A stretch of DNA of 64,000 nt from Chamaecrista fasciculata (Eukaryota; Streptophyta; Magnoliopsida; Fabales; Fabaceae). The stretch covers positions 88,133 to 152,132 of the forward strand of contig QANZ01012164.1 in the NCBI GenBank assembly GCA_003254925.1. Reading direction: 5' to 3'. Positions 52,920 through 64,000 of this stretch are shown here, piece by piece. How positions within the stretch are numbered: position 1 is the stretch's first letter; every line of letters starts with the position of its first letter. The notes under the pieces are model-generated. The model had not been told where the DNA came from and did no database searches. It saw only the letters and a program-made list of their open reading frames with translations. The position numbers were made by a program, and so were the translations under genes.

Positions 52920-55900
52920 TTAGAGAGATTGAATAGCAGAGTCGAATTCTGTCCAGACTTTCTGTGTAATGAAACTATTGGTCTCTGGAAAACAAGCAGG
53001 AGGGTGAATCCAACCTTGTGTAGAACCATAAGCTTCCCAGCAGTATGAACTAATGTTTTCTCCAGAGGTTGGTATCAAAGAAATATCTTCCAGAAGTAAT
53101 CCTTCACATGGAAACTCATCACTGCAAGCAAATTTTATTGCTTCCTCTGTTGCTGAAGTTCCTCTAATGTCAATGAAGGATATATTCTCCACTTTGACAG
53201 ATGTTGTCTGCATTTCATTCCCTCAGAATAGTAAATGTTAATATCTGATGGCCTATTTTAGCTTCAATTGACTAATTATACAACTTGATGTTAGGATAAA
53301 TTCATCTTTCTTAGGAGTTTTCCAATCAATTGCAGAACCAATAATTATTAAGAGAACCAAGAATGACAGAAAACTATACAGTTGGCTAATCTCCATATAA
53401 ATGTTAACTACTTTTTTAAGACTGAAACTAAATAACCTTTCGAAATGATTTTAAGGATGGAGTAAATCTATATTTTAGTCATTGAATTTGTCTCAAAACT
53501 GCCACTTAGTCCTTGGACATTGGAAATATAATTTTTTGTCCCTATCTTTTACAAATGTTAACTATTTAGTCCCTGAAACATTATCCTTAAAGACTAAATA
53601 GTTGATGTTTGTTTAAAATCAGGGACGAAAAAGTTCATTTTCAGTACTTAGGGACTAAATCATAGTTTTGAGACAAATTTAAAGACTAAAAAATAGGTTT
53701 TCTCTTAAGGATGCACTCCTCATATGAGCTTGCTGCATTTAGAATTTTACATTGGCTCCTTAGAGGAACTGAATCCAAGTTTATGAATAGAGATACTATC
53801 TCTTTTTACCAAGATAGCACCACTTTCAGCAAGGTTGCAAGTGTTGATACTGGAGAGTTGTAACATAAACAGTTTTACACCTGAGAAAATTGTTTACCTG
53901 ATTTCGACAAGGACGCCTCGAATCGCAGTAATATTGGTTTATTATTATTGGATTTGATACATTTGCCATCAATATATTTTGGAATGTTATCTTGGAAACC
54001 AAGCCGCCGCCACCCTAGTGAAAAATACATGGCAAGTTGATCAACCTATGAATATCTGTGACATAAGAACTGTGAAGTTTTACAATCTTATAAAAAGACT
54101 TACTTGCCATGTTTTGATCCTCACACCATTGTCAGTGTTATAAAGATAAGCTCCATTTACCATTACATCTTGCACATTCTCATGGGCCCCTGATTTTCCC
54201 AAGCTACCAATGCTGAAGAACAGGTTTCGGTATCACTTAACATGTTTATGCTACTCAATAACTAAAACCATCTGAAAGTTATGAATGTCCTTCACCTTAT
54301 GCCATGGCCCGGTCCACAAATAATGTTTCTGATCGTGACACGAGAAGAATTGCGAACTATCGAGATACAATCATCTCCTGAAGTTCAATATGCTGATGAT
54401 ATTAGACAGGTCTGTCTCATCTCATTATAGAATTACACGTACCATAGTGTTAAGACTAAGAACTAGTTTATTGTTCATTTTGCATATTTTCATGTGCATT
54501 TTCTTATGCTCTTTTGTGTCTCTGACAAAAACATGGAAGATGGTTGATCTTTTAATTTATAACAACTCGTTCATAAACTTGTGAAAGCTATTAGCTATGC
54601 ATCAGGCTTTGAAAGAATATGTGAAACTGGACAGCAAATTATATTCAAACAGTTCCATATGTCAAAAAAAAAAGAGTAAAAATATAAATCAGTTCCTGAA
54701 AGATACATGAGTTGACAACTCAATTCCTAGAAATATAATTTACACTCTTTAATCCATCAAGGTCATGGAACCTTTAAATTTTAATCCTTTTATCCCTACA
54801 ATTATGGGACTCAGATGTATCGCTTCCATGACTTTCAAAAACTAAAGTATATATAAAATAGACTTTTCGGAATTGAGCTGTTAACTCGTGTATCTTTTTG
54901 GAACCAAATTGTATGTTTACTCAAAAGACAAACCTCATCAAAGTTCCACTCAGCTCACAATCATAAATAACAGCTACTATGTGATGCAAAGGTGACTACG
55001 AATTTTTCTTAACTATTAGAACTAACCTGTTCCAATTAAGCTTTCCCGAACTTCAACACTCCTTGAACCACTAATGTGGATTCCATCGGTATTAGGGCTG
55101 GAAGCAGGTGCCAAAACCCTAAGATGTGATGCTGCAACTCTCATGCAACTATTAAATGCCATGTGCATTCTTTGGCTATTTAGGATCACAAGATTTTTAA
55201 TTTTCAGGTTCTTGCACTTATGAAAAGTGATGGCCTGAAATGTAAATATAAGTCTATATTCAGCTGATAGAAAATAAGAGTCTTATCTGTGTTCAACTAT
55301 ATTGTGTCCCGTGTTTGTGCCGGTGGCTAGGCCAAAATGCACAAAACTCCCCTGAACTTTGGTCATTATGCAAAAACCCTCCTTAAATCTTGAAAAGTGA
55401 TGAGAGTCCCCTAAACTTTCAATTTTGTGCAAATTACCCCTTTTGTTAAAATTTTCATTGAATTTTTTTTTTTAGTTTTTTTGCTACTATTGATTACAAT
55501 AATAGTTAATTTTAAGTTTTGATCATGATTTTTTTATTTTGAATGAAAATCTTAACAAAAGGAGTCATTTTCCCAAAATCAAAAGTTCAGGAGATCTTTC
55601 ATCGCCTTTCAAAGTTCAGGGAGGTTTTTTGCAGTGACTAAAGTTCAAGGAAGTTTTTGCATTTTAGCCCATTGGCTACTACTCTTCTAAGGATACAACA
55701 GATAAGTGAAACCAACTGTATTGATCCATATTCCAAAGTAGCACTAACCGTTGGAGCTGGACGACATGGCTGCAAAGGAAATTTCGATGTCACTTAAAAT
55801 CCCTACACAAAGAACATGAAGTTTTCAAAAGAACAACAAAATCTGGAAAATAGCATTTACATTTGTTGAGTTGGTCTTGCAAGATCTTGTCCACCATTCC

Positions 55901-57112
55901 TGTCCCATTCCATTGATTTTGCCTCCTCCATTTACAATAAGGTACTTCAAGTCATGGAAGTAAAGCCATTTTCGTGGATTCAAATGATCCCACACTGCAG
56001 GATCTTTGGGTGCAACTATTTTACCTAAGATCTGTCCAAATATATAACAAAGATCATTGGAAGGCACAGTTCTTAAGATTTAACTTGTAATATCTCAACT
56101 TTAAGTGATTCTGACGCATACCCTCAAAGTGATCTTAGAATTACAAGGCCCTCCAAGATCAATTGGATGTATCAAAAATTCTTTTCCAGGTGGGAACAGA
56201 ATTGTCAATCTTCCAGAGATAGAGCAAGCAAATTTCCAGACATCCTCAAAAGCCTAGAAAAAGGAGAGAAATGATCATGTTAAGAAATGGAGATTTCTTC
56301 TTTGTTTTATCATAGAAATTTTAAAAAATGTAAGCATGTCAAGAAGTATAAGAACAACAAATTAATCATGAAAAAGCATAATTTTACATTTCTTCCCAAT
56401 ACATGCCCTCTGTGAATCAAGTTAACCTAATCAATGTTGTAAATTGTACATATATGTGTGTCAAATAAAGTCTCACGTTTAAATTGAAGAAGAGCCAAGA
56501 GTATATAAATTAAGATGTTAAAATAGATATGCCATATGTTCTGTTTTATCGTGCTGAGTTATCTGCCAGAATTGGATGAGATATCTTCCAGGGAAATACT
56601 ATCTTTTGCTATTTCAAGGGTGTCATTGTCATAATACTGGAACTAATATTTTAATGAAACCATACTAATGATCCTCAACAATCACATCCCAATACCACTA
56701 GGTTGAGTAATGAAAACATAAAACTAGAATCACAGATCATTTTAGATCAGCAGAGTCTCCACAAAACCTTACTTAATGACTGTAATTTAGGAATCTAAAT
56801 CATGGGTAATGCATTACCACTACCAAAGTTCTTCATTTTTTCCACAATCCAAATACAGAAAGAGATAGAAACAAAGTTATAGAAAATGAAGAAATGATTG
56901 ATTACCTTGGTGTCGTTATGAATGCCATCCCCTTTTGCCCCAAAATGAGCTAAAGAGAGAACCCGTTTAGGGCTGAATCGGGTATTGTCCGACCCGGAAT
57001 GTGGAAGCTGTATTACAGAATCAAATGCTTGTGTGTGCTTGAAATGCAGACTCAGAAGAAGGAAAATTAAAAATGGTGAAGAAGAAAATGAAGCGGATCT
57101 CAGATTCTTCAT
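52920..57112 (-). CDS. Polygalacturonase (GH28, pectin-lyase-like fold), secreted
   Basis: Secreted glycoside hydrolase that cleaves homogalacturonan in the cell wall. Nine exons on the minus strand: 56906-57112, 56122-56253, 55861-56031, 55749-55769, 55027-55234, 54296-54377, 54104-54212, 53898-54014, 52920-53207, all GT-AG, giving 444 residues. The N-terminus has a hydrophobic signal peptide (FLIFLLLSLHF). All four GH28 motifs are present: NTDG (exon 5), GDDC (exons 5-6), GHGIS (exons 6-7) and RIKTW (exon 7), so the enzyme should be active. A conserved YCD motif follows in exon 8. Exon 4 is only 21 nt (PCRPAPT). Introns hold MITEs at 53455-53705, 54675-54920 and 55330-55669. By recall it resembles At1g80170, whose neighbour is also a glyoxalase I gene. 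Endo- versus exo-action is not decided. Confidence 0.95.
53455..53705. mobile_element. MITE remnant in polygalacturonase intron 8
   Basis: Loosely inverted ends (GGAGTAAATCTATATTTTAG and CTAAAAAATAGGTTTTCTC), with AGTTTTGAGACAAATTTAAAG mirrored by TTGTCTCAAAACT. Related to 52440-52800. Ends approximate. Confidence 0.55.
54675..54920. mobile_element. MITE remnant in polygalacturonase intron 5
   Basis: Ends near GAGTAAAAATATAAATCAG and TTGTATGTTTACTC, with CAGTTCCTGAAAGATACATG and its diverged complement. Boundaries approximate. Confidence 0.5.
55330..55669. mobile_element. MITE in polygalacturonase intron 4
   Basis: Ends GGCCAAAATGCACAAAA and TTTTTGCATTTTAGCC; arms repeat CCCTGAACTTTGGTC type words. 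Flanking 9-mers CGGTGGCTA and CATTGGCTA agree at 7 of 9. Same family as the PDF1A intron 3 copy. Confidence 0.75.
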
Positions 57113-58149
57113 GATGTGTCAGACCATGTCGAATGATATTCAAATAGAGAGAGAAAGAGAGAGAGAATCGAATGAACAATCAACTATGATACTGAAACAA
57201 ATATCTAATAAGTCTTAAATGCAGCTAACCACACTGCAATCCTGAAAATAAATTATTGATTTGTATTGGAACAACACTGAAATTTCTTGAGTTTTGTTTT
57301 CTTTTTTCAAGATTCATGTGATAATTGCTTCATGTATACATCTCAGTATCCCACCGACTATGACGTATAGAGAGTCTCTTGTATAAGTTTCTTTGTTTCT
57401 TTTTTTAAAAAGTTTCCGCAAAAGTATTAATCAGTTACAAACTTTTCATCAATTATTAATTATTTGATTTTGTACCTATTTTTTTAAAAGTCAATTTCAT
57501 TTTTAATGTTTCACATTTTTATCTTTTGCTCTTATTTTAATTAAATATTAATAATAAAATCTACGTGATTAATAATATGTAGTATAAAATTGATAAGAAA
57601 AAAATTTAAATCCTAATTTACATTAAAAAATAAGATATAGTATGTTGTTAATTTATTGAAAAAAGTTAGTCAAATGATAAAATTGACCAAAATATAAAAT
57701 ATTTGAGATAAAATTAACAACAAAAAAAAATTAAGGATGAAATTAACAGTTAGTATAAAATTTAGAAACGAAAATAGTGCTCTTGCTTAAAATTATCTAA
57801 TAAAAGTAAAATGTGTTAGAATTATTTTGTATAACCATCAACTAGTTATAAAAAATACTGAAAAGATAATGTTTTACATATTTAATTATAGAAGAGAAAG
57901 AGATAAACTAGAGTTTGTGGTCGGAGAAAACTCATGATACATTCACAATAATTTTATATAATTTTTTTATAAAAAATTAGGGAAATTATAATAAATAATA
58001 TTTGTTATTATTATTTTAAGGTCAAATTGTCATTTTAGTCTTTAAATTATAGAATAAGTTTCATTTTGTTCATAAAATTTATTTGTTCCATATTGCTTAA
58101 ACTTTCACATTTGTTTAACATTCAGACTAAAAGATTATTTGGTCTATTT
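57113..58149. other. Upstream region of polygalacturonase gene
   Basis: Begins with a GAGAGA tract (57150-57167, likely 5' UTR on the minus strand), then AT-rich sequence without a gene. Confidence 0.45.
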
Positions 58150-58880
58150 CTGACTAGATGGACCAAGTCAAAATTATATTTCTCAGGCAAGCAGATTTGT
58201 GCTCATCAAATCGGTTTCTCAAGTAGACCCCATCTACCCCCTCTCGATCTTCAGGCTCTTAAATAGGTTTCTAACAAAGTGAATAGTACTCTAGTCAATT
58301 TCTTTTGGGGTTTAAAATTTGACAAGCCCAAAATGCATCTTTCTCCTTCCTCCTTACTTTTCCTGCGAAGGGATCAAGGTGGTTTGGGTCTTTGAAAGAC
58401 CAGTTTGATTAATATGAGTCTCATAGCTAAGAGCACTTGGAGGATTCTTGATAGGCCACACTCTTTTATGTCAAGATGGGTAAAGAGTAAGTATTGTAAT
58501 AAGGAAATTGATTTGGCCTTTAATATTACCTCCCAAGACTCTGTTTGCTGGAAAGCTATTAAACAAGTTGCGCCAATTGTCTTTGACAATCTCAAATGGA
58601 AGGTCGACAATGGTACAAATATTGACATTTCTAGCAGAGACTGATCGATTCCATGGTTTGGCAATAGCGATGCTTTTAAAGCTGCCGACATCATTGACAA
58701 AGATGTTGGTACCTGGGATCTATCGCGTATTGAATATATCTATCCTCAATTTGATGTTGCTTGGTTCATATTTCTCTCCAAACCAAACATTTCCTTTGAT
58801 GATAGGTTGGTCTGCAATGTTGTTGCCTTGGAGTTTACTCTGCTGCTGAAGGTTTCAAGATGCTTAGTAGCAGGATACTT
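58150..58880 (+). pseudogene. LINE (non-LTR retrotransposon) reverse-transcriptase remnant
   Basis: Conceptual translation gives the C-terminal part of a plant LINE reverse transcriptase: NKVNSTLVNFFWGL, RDQGGLGL, SLIAKSTWRILDRPHSFMSR, then WKVDNGTNI. Order and spacing fit the region after the polymerase palm in plant L1-type elements. In-frame stops (for example near 58262 and 58395) and a frame change after about 58640 show it is dead. No poly-A tail or 5' part was identified. Confidence 0.8.
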
Positions 58881-58948
58881 CCTCTCACAGGTAATTGTTC
58901 TCCTCCTTCTCCTTTTCCATGGAAAGACTTCTCAAAGACGAAGATTCA

Positions 58949-60026
58949 ACAAATAATATCAAATTGAGCTTCAAAAGTGGACTACTCAATTCATCGGTCA
59001 AACGAGTTACTAATATCTATAGAGGTGAAAGGAATTACAAAATAGAAATGCTAAAATGTAGACAGAGAGAGATAACTAATTTGTGTCTCAATTTTTCTCT
59101 TCATAGTAAATAAAATCTATGTGAAAAATATATGCAATTGGTACAACATTAATTAGCTGCTAAGAAGAAAGAACCAATCTGGTTTTTTTGGATAGTCATT
59201 TGAAAATGATATTTCATTTATAAATTTTATATTAATTAACTTTTAATCAAAACATATGTTGTTTTACATTTTGATATTATAAAATAAAGGGTAAATTATA
59301 TTTAGGTACCCTGTGGTTTGACCCTATTTCACTTTGGTACCTTGTGGTTGGAAACCTGACACTTTGGTACCATGTGAAGTTATTTTGTAATTTTAACCAT
59401 AATAAATTTTGCAAAAATTACATATTGACCTCAAAAAATTTTCAAAAAATTACAAATAGGTCCCTGGATACATATTATCTAGGGACTAAAATGAAAACTT
59501 TAAAAAATTTTGGGGTCAATATGTAATTTTTGCAAAATTTATTATGGTTAAAATTACAAAACAGCCCTAAAGGGTACCAAAGTGTTAATGGCGAATACCA
59601 CATGGTACCAAAGTATCAGGTTTCAAACCACAGGGTACTAAAGTGAAATAGGGTCAAACCACAAGGTACCAAAGTGTAATTTACCTTTTATTTTATAATA
59701 TCAAAATGTAAAACAACATATGTTTTGATTAAAAGTTGATTAATAAAAAATTATAAATGAAATATCATTTTCAAAAGACTATCCAAAAAAACCCGATTGG
59801 CTCTTTCTTCTTAGCAGCTAATTAATGTTGTACCAATTGCATATATTTTTTCACATAGATTTTGTTTACTATGAAGACAAAAATTAAGACACAAATTAGT
59901 TATCTCTCTCTGTCTACATTTTAGCATTTCTGTTTTGTAATTCTTTTCACCTCTATAGATATTACTAATTCGTTTGACCGATGAATCGAATAGTCCACTT
60001 TTAAAACTCAATTTGATATTATTTGT
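58949..60026. repeat. 1.1 kb near-perfect palindrome
   Basis: Left arm 58949-59288 and right arm 59686-60026 are inverted copies, about 95% alike by eye, for example AACATTAATTAGCTGCTAAG on the left and its exact complement on the right. The loop is a MITE (59289-59685) that is itself palindromic. A 50-codon open frame is preserved in both arms (motif MLKCRQREITNLCLNF). Confidence 0.85.
59289..59685. mobile_element. MITE at palindrome centre (same family as 46602)
   Basis: Ends GGGTAAATTATATTTAGG and AAGTGTAATTTACC, with GGTACCCTGTGGT words in both arms. No 9-bp target duplication is seen: the palindrome arms abut both ends directly. Confidence 0.78.
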
Positions 60027-60297
60027 CGGCGACCTAAATTGAATAAAAAAAGGAATTTGTCAAAAATAAAACATAACTTCAAATTCATTGCATTTAAATT
60101 TGAAACGAAATATATATAAGTCATTGAGCCATTGGACCAAAGAGTAAAACTTTTTAAAAACTTATAGAACCAAAATTGCAACAATAAATAAATTGCTGGA
60201 CTGTAACCTACTCCAAATATAAGAGATTAAAAGTACATTTTGACACAAAAAAATCTCATACACTATTATGCCTATAATACTTATACATACATATATA

Positions 60298-60613
60298 TTA
60301 GGGGCTTTCCGTGCCCTAACGGGCACGGAAATATATATGTAACGTTTGATTTGACATTTATAGTTATTCAGTGACTAAATGGTATATTTTTATTATTCAA
60401 GGACTAAATCGTTAGAAGTGTGAAAATTAAAAGACCAAATAATAAGTTTTCACTTTCTTAAATCTCATCTACTACTTTTTCTCTCCCATTATCTATACAG
60501 TTAGCCAATTATCAAATTCCATACGTTTATTTCTTATTTTTTTTAATTTTTAATTTAATTATTTTTGACCAACCAAAAACACCCTCACACATATAATATA
60601 GTTTAGATATAGA
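60298..60613 (-). mobile_element. Non-autonomous Helitron, copy 2
   Basis: Minus-strand copy of the element at 42700-43035. Read on the minus strand it begins TCTATATCTAAAC after an A and ends with hairpin CCGTGCCCGTTAGGGCACGG (60309-60328), spacer, and CTAA followed by T. The A/T insertion site and terminal hairpin are the Helitron signature. Confidence 0.82.
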
Positions 60614-60989
60614 TATTTTTTTTGGCCTGAATAGTATAGATATATATATATATATCTAACTTCTAACTTCAATTAATTAAATTTCACTTGTTTTTCAAAT
60701 GAATTGAAATAAAATCCAACTGAACACAATATTTAAGTAATGTGGTCGTTGCGCATCAAACTAACCATGCAAATTTATAAGAGCAGAAAGTCCATTTTAT
60801 TAGCAACTCAGCATAATAAATATAACCTATACCAATTTTGAAATTTGACAAAATGAAGTATAAGTTGTAATTATCTTTGATCACTTCATAGGCAATGCAT
60901 TTTTTTTTCAAAAAAGAAATTTACTTGTGATACTTTTTTTTTAAAAAATCATGTTGATATTATATAACCTTTTCAAAAGTATAGCCAGA

Positions 60990-61230
60990 CACTGACATAG
61001 ATACACTGACACGTTAAATTTTTAAGATTATACGACACGACACGACATATATTTATATATATAAATAATTAAAAATTCATAAATTTTAATGAAAACTTTA
61101 AGAATTAAAATATCTATTTATAATATATGTTATGTGTCATTATTTTTTATTGTTTTTCATATAAAAGTCATAAAAATTGGTTTTATATATTCTGAAACTT
61201 ATGAATATGTGTATGATACTATGACATCTT
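60990..61230. mobile_element. Decayed hAT MITE, copy 3
   Basis: Internal sequence (GACACGACACGACATATAT and the AT-rich core) matches the copies at 5005 and 9745, but both CTATGAAG termini are lost or mutated and no 8-bp duplication is visible. Confidence 0.65.
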
Positions 61231-62084
61231 TTCGAAATGAAATGTTCATACTTAGTGAAGACCGATTATAAGTGTATAACAAAGTAAGTAATATTAGTTT
61301 TCTTGAAATTTGACCGAGTAACTTTTATGTTTTTTTTCATTCTTATTTTTAAGACTATATTATTTTTCCTAAAAATTATTTTTAACAGAAGACTAGATTA
61401 TGATCTTTATTATTATTTTTTTTGGTGGGCATGATCTTTATTATTTTTAAAACACATATTGGGTCGAAACTAGAAAGCTAATTTTATTAACAGTCAATAA
61501 ATTTTTAAAAAATTGCAACAAGATATTAGACTTTAAAAAATGAAAATATAATTTTTAAAATACAAAAATTTTTAAGTATTGATTAATCACATTCACATAT
61601 CAGAAAATTTATTACAATATACTCAATAAAATATAAGATTAATTAATAGCCAAAAAAAATATAAGATTAATTAAACGCCTTTAATTAAAAAAATAGAGGG
61701 AAATAAATTAAAGCCGCGTTGCAGTGGTCCAAGATGGCTGCGATAGGCGTCGATAATTCGTGGCTCATAGATTTTCTTTTAAATTAAAAGATAATATTTT
61801 AATTATATCAAACAGGTCCCAAAAAGATAACTATATGCAATAAAATTAAATAAATTGATGAGCATGATAATGACTTCTTCTATGTATGTACGTAGACATT
61901 CAAAAATAATTTCTTTTAAAATAAAAACTGAAAACCATTCAAACAGATAACGTACAGATCATGTAACTACCCCAAAAAAAGAACAAATCATGTAATTATG
62001 TGACTATAATTATTAATTAATATATATCAATAATATTTATCCAAGACAATGAAGTGGACAAAGTCAGTGCATCAAANCCAGAGC
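61231..62084. other. AT-rich intergenic DNA
   Basis: No gene or bounded repeat recognised. Confidence 0.45.
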
Positions 62085-62390
62085 ACTTTTGGTTCCATAT
62101 CTTTGGGTCAATTGCAGAATTTGTTCTATATCTTTGGTTTCATATCTTTGGGTCAATTGCAGAACTGGTTCTATATCTTTAGGTCAATTCCAGAACTAGT
62201 TCTATATCTTTAAAATGATCAACTAACGGTTGATCCTTTTGTAAAAATGCAGGGCTAATTGTGTAACCTAACCAAAAAAATATGAGACAAAAAATAATAT
62301 GAGACCAAATTGAGACATTTTGCAAAGATATGAGACAAAAAATATAACAAAAAAGATACATGACCAAATTAAAACTGAATAAAAAATATG
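62085..62390. mobile_element. Decayed Mutator-like MITE ('ttggttccata' family)
   Basis: Arms carry GCACTTTTGGTTCCATATC and diverged complements (TATGAGACCAAATTGAG). The left arm has a tandem repeat of CATATCTTTGGGTCAATTGC. The ambiguous base near 62097 lies at its left edge. Confidence 0.6.
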
Positions 62391-62702
62391 GAGTAAACTC
62401 CCAAATTGGTCCCCGAATTATTGGGTCGTTGACAGATTGGTCCCTGATTTAGGGAAATTGACAAATAGGTTCCCGAATTTTACTAACGTTAGTCAAATTG
62501 GTCCCTGAAGCCGTTAACTGCTGACGTGGCACGTTAAGTGCCACGTCAGCAGTTGGAAAACTAAAAAAAAAAAGCCAACTGTGCGTGCCACATCAACATT
62601 AATAATAAAAAAAATATTTCATTCAAAATTCAAATAGGTCCCTGAGTTATATTTTTATCTCATTATTCTCAATTTCCCCTCTTTTTCATCATCTTCATTC
62701 AT

Positions 62703-62905
62703 TTTAGTCCCAAATCCTCAAAATAAAATTGTAAAATGTCCTAAAACTCTTCCAAACATTCCAGTTTAGTCCCAAATCCTCAAAATAAAATTGTAAAATG
62801 TCCCAAAACTGTTCCAAACATTTCAGTTTAGTCCCAAATCCTCAAAATAAAATTATAAAATGTCCCAAAACTCTTCCAAACATTCCAGTTTAGTCCCAAA
62901 ACTCT
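62703..62905. repeat. 62-bp tandem repeat, 3.3 copies
   Basis: Units start at 62703, 62765, 62827 and 62889 (partial), each TTTAGTCCCAAATCCTC followed by AAAATAAAATTGTAAAATG. The same unit occurs once in the other two foldback elements (near 31102 and 37257), so it was amplified here. Confidence 0.92.
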
Positions 62906-62944
62906 TCCAAAACTCTTCCAAAATTCTTCTAAACATTTCAATTT

Positions 62945-63485
62945 AGTCCTTCAACTCTAAAACCTCAAACCATAGAACCCCAAATCCCAAACCCAAAACT
63001 CTAAATACCCCAAACCCTAAACCCTAAAATCCCAAACCCCAAACCCTAAAATCCCAAACCCCAAATCCTAAAACCTTAAACCCTAAATTGTAAAACCCCA
63101 AACCCTAAAATTCCAAACCCCAAACCCTAAACCCCAAATCTCGAAACTCCAAACCCTAAAATCCTAAACCCTAAACCCTAAAATCATAAACCCTAAAACC
63201 CTAAAATTCTAAAATTGTAAAGTGTCCCAAAATTCTTCCAAACATTTCAATTTAGTCCTTAAACTCTAAAACCCCAAATCTTAGAACTCCAAACCCCAAA
63301 CCCTAAAACCCCAAACCCCAAACTCTAAAACCCCAAGCCCCAAAATCCCAAACCCAAAACCCTCAAACCCAAAACCCCAAACCTAGATCCTAAAATCCCA
63401 TACCCCAAACTCTAAAACCCTAAACCCCCAAACTCTAAAACCTCAAACCCCAAACACAAACCCTAAACTCTAAAACCCCAAATCA
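62945..63485. repeat. Degenerate telomere-like CCCTAAA array, copy 3
   Basis: About 540 bp of CCCTAAA/CCCCAAA/CTCTAAAA units, broken near 63205-63260 by a copy of the leader (GTGTCCCAAAATTCTTCC), which suggests that leader plus array was itself duplicated. Confidence 0.85.
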
Positions 63486-63629
63486 TCAGAATTGTGACTG
63501 TACATTAAAGTTCAACAATTGTGACGTGCAACAGTATTATTCAAATTAGTCCTCGAATTTATCAAAATAGTTCAATATGTTAGACAAATTGGTCCTCTAA
63601 TTAAATGAATAGATAATAAACCAAAGAAT

Positions 63630-64000
63630 TTAGGGTATGGGATTTTAGGGCTTGGGGTTTTAGAGTTTGGGGTTTGGGGTTTTAGGTTTTAGGGTTTGGG
63701 GTTCAAGGTTCAGGGTTTGGGATTTTAGGGTTTGGGGTTTGGGTTTGAGTTTGGGGTTTAGGGTTTTAGAGTTTAGGGTATGGGATTTTAGGGTTTGGGG
63801 TTGTAGAGTTTAGGGTTTACGGTTTTAGGATTTGGGGTTTGGAATTTTAGGGTTTGGGGTTTGGGGTTTTACAATTTGGGGTTTAAGGTTTTAGGATTTG
63901 GGGTTTGGAATTTTAGGGTCTAGGTTTGGGGTTTTGGGTTTTAGGGTTTTGGGTTTGGGATTTTGGGGGTTGGGGTTTTAGAGTTTAGGGTTTGGGGTTT
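63630..64000. repeat. Telomere-like TTTAGGG array, inverted, to window end
   Basis: About 370 bp of TTTAGGG, TTTGGGG and TTTAGAG units, the reverse complement of the preceding array, continuing past the window edge. Confidence 0.88.

Larger units (their letters stand above)
62391..64000. mobile_element. Telomere-like foldback element(s), copy 3, running off the window
   Basis: Left arm starts GGAGTAAACTCCCAAATTGG with the TGCTGACGTGGCACGTTAAG palindrome seen in the 30735 copy. Then come a tandemly amplified leader (62703-62905), a C-strand telomere-like array (62945-63485), the conserved core in inverted orientation (63485-63630), and a G-strand array (from 63630). The right end is outside the window. 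The inverted core suggests two elements head to head or an internal inversion. Confidence 0.75.

Noticed and set aside
58895-59113. Gene encoding the frame shared by both palindrome arms
   Set aside because: Only about 50 codons, no domain, and its preservation is expected from recent inverted duplication; kept as an observation only.
62703-62905. CRISPR-like spaced repeat
   Set aside because: Units are contiguous with no unique spacers, and the genome is plant nuclear.

Overview
This is an AT-rich stretch of nuclear DNA from a flowering plant, a eudicot judging by its genes. The genes have several introns and plant-specific protein families. The spaces between them are packed with short non-autonomous DNA transposons, many still flanked by clean target-site duplications. 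The PPR, peptide deformylase, glyoxalase and polygalacturonase proteins resemble Arabidopsis proteins closely by recall. I cannot name the species. No tRNA, rRNA, CRISPR or prokaryotic feature was recognised. One ambiguous base (n) lies near 62097.

Layout. 1-5368 (+): 3' part of a UAP56-type DECD-box RNA helicase (mRNA export/splicing), with two GC-AG introns. 7774-10707 (+): complete rhomboid-like intramembrane serine protease, five exons. 12889-15363 (+): intronless pentatricopeptide-repeat protein of the At1g52620 type. 17029-18776 (-): five-exon Alba-type nucleic-acid-binding protein. 18777-27900: gene desert with two hAT/MULE MITEs, a probable degenerate CACTA-like element and a 0.5 kb tandem duplication. 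27935-32868 (+): three-exon glyoxalase I-family protein whose 3.8 kb second intron holds a foldback element with a telomere-like array. 34500-38030: a rearranged second copy of that intron, broken up by a Pack-MULE-like element carrying a gene fragment and by a second telomere-like foldback element; a solo LTR lies just upstream at 34066-34410. 38753-39133 (-): small DUF761 protein. 39134-47181: repeats, including a Helitron terminus. 47182-50967 (+): four-exon peptide deformylase 1A. 52920-57112 (-): nine-exon GH28 polygalacturonase with a 21-nt microexon. 57113-64000: LINE remnant, a 1.1 kb palindrome, a second Helitron copy in the other orientation, and a third, larger telomere-like foldback element that runs off the end.

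The genes do not form one pathway. However, glyoxalase, DUF761, PDF1A and polygalacturonase neighbours match, from memory, the gene content of the duplicated Arabidopsis segments around At1g15380-15390 and At1g80160-80170, so this looks like conserved ancestral order.

The most unusual content is the transposon layer. A Mutator-like foldback family carries several hundred bases of degenerate CCCTAAA repeats (three copies in the window). There are also a gene-fragment-carrying MULE, a duplicated cryptic exon in the deformylase gene, and a MITE sitting against a splice acceptor.
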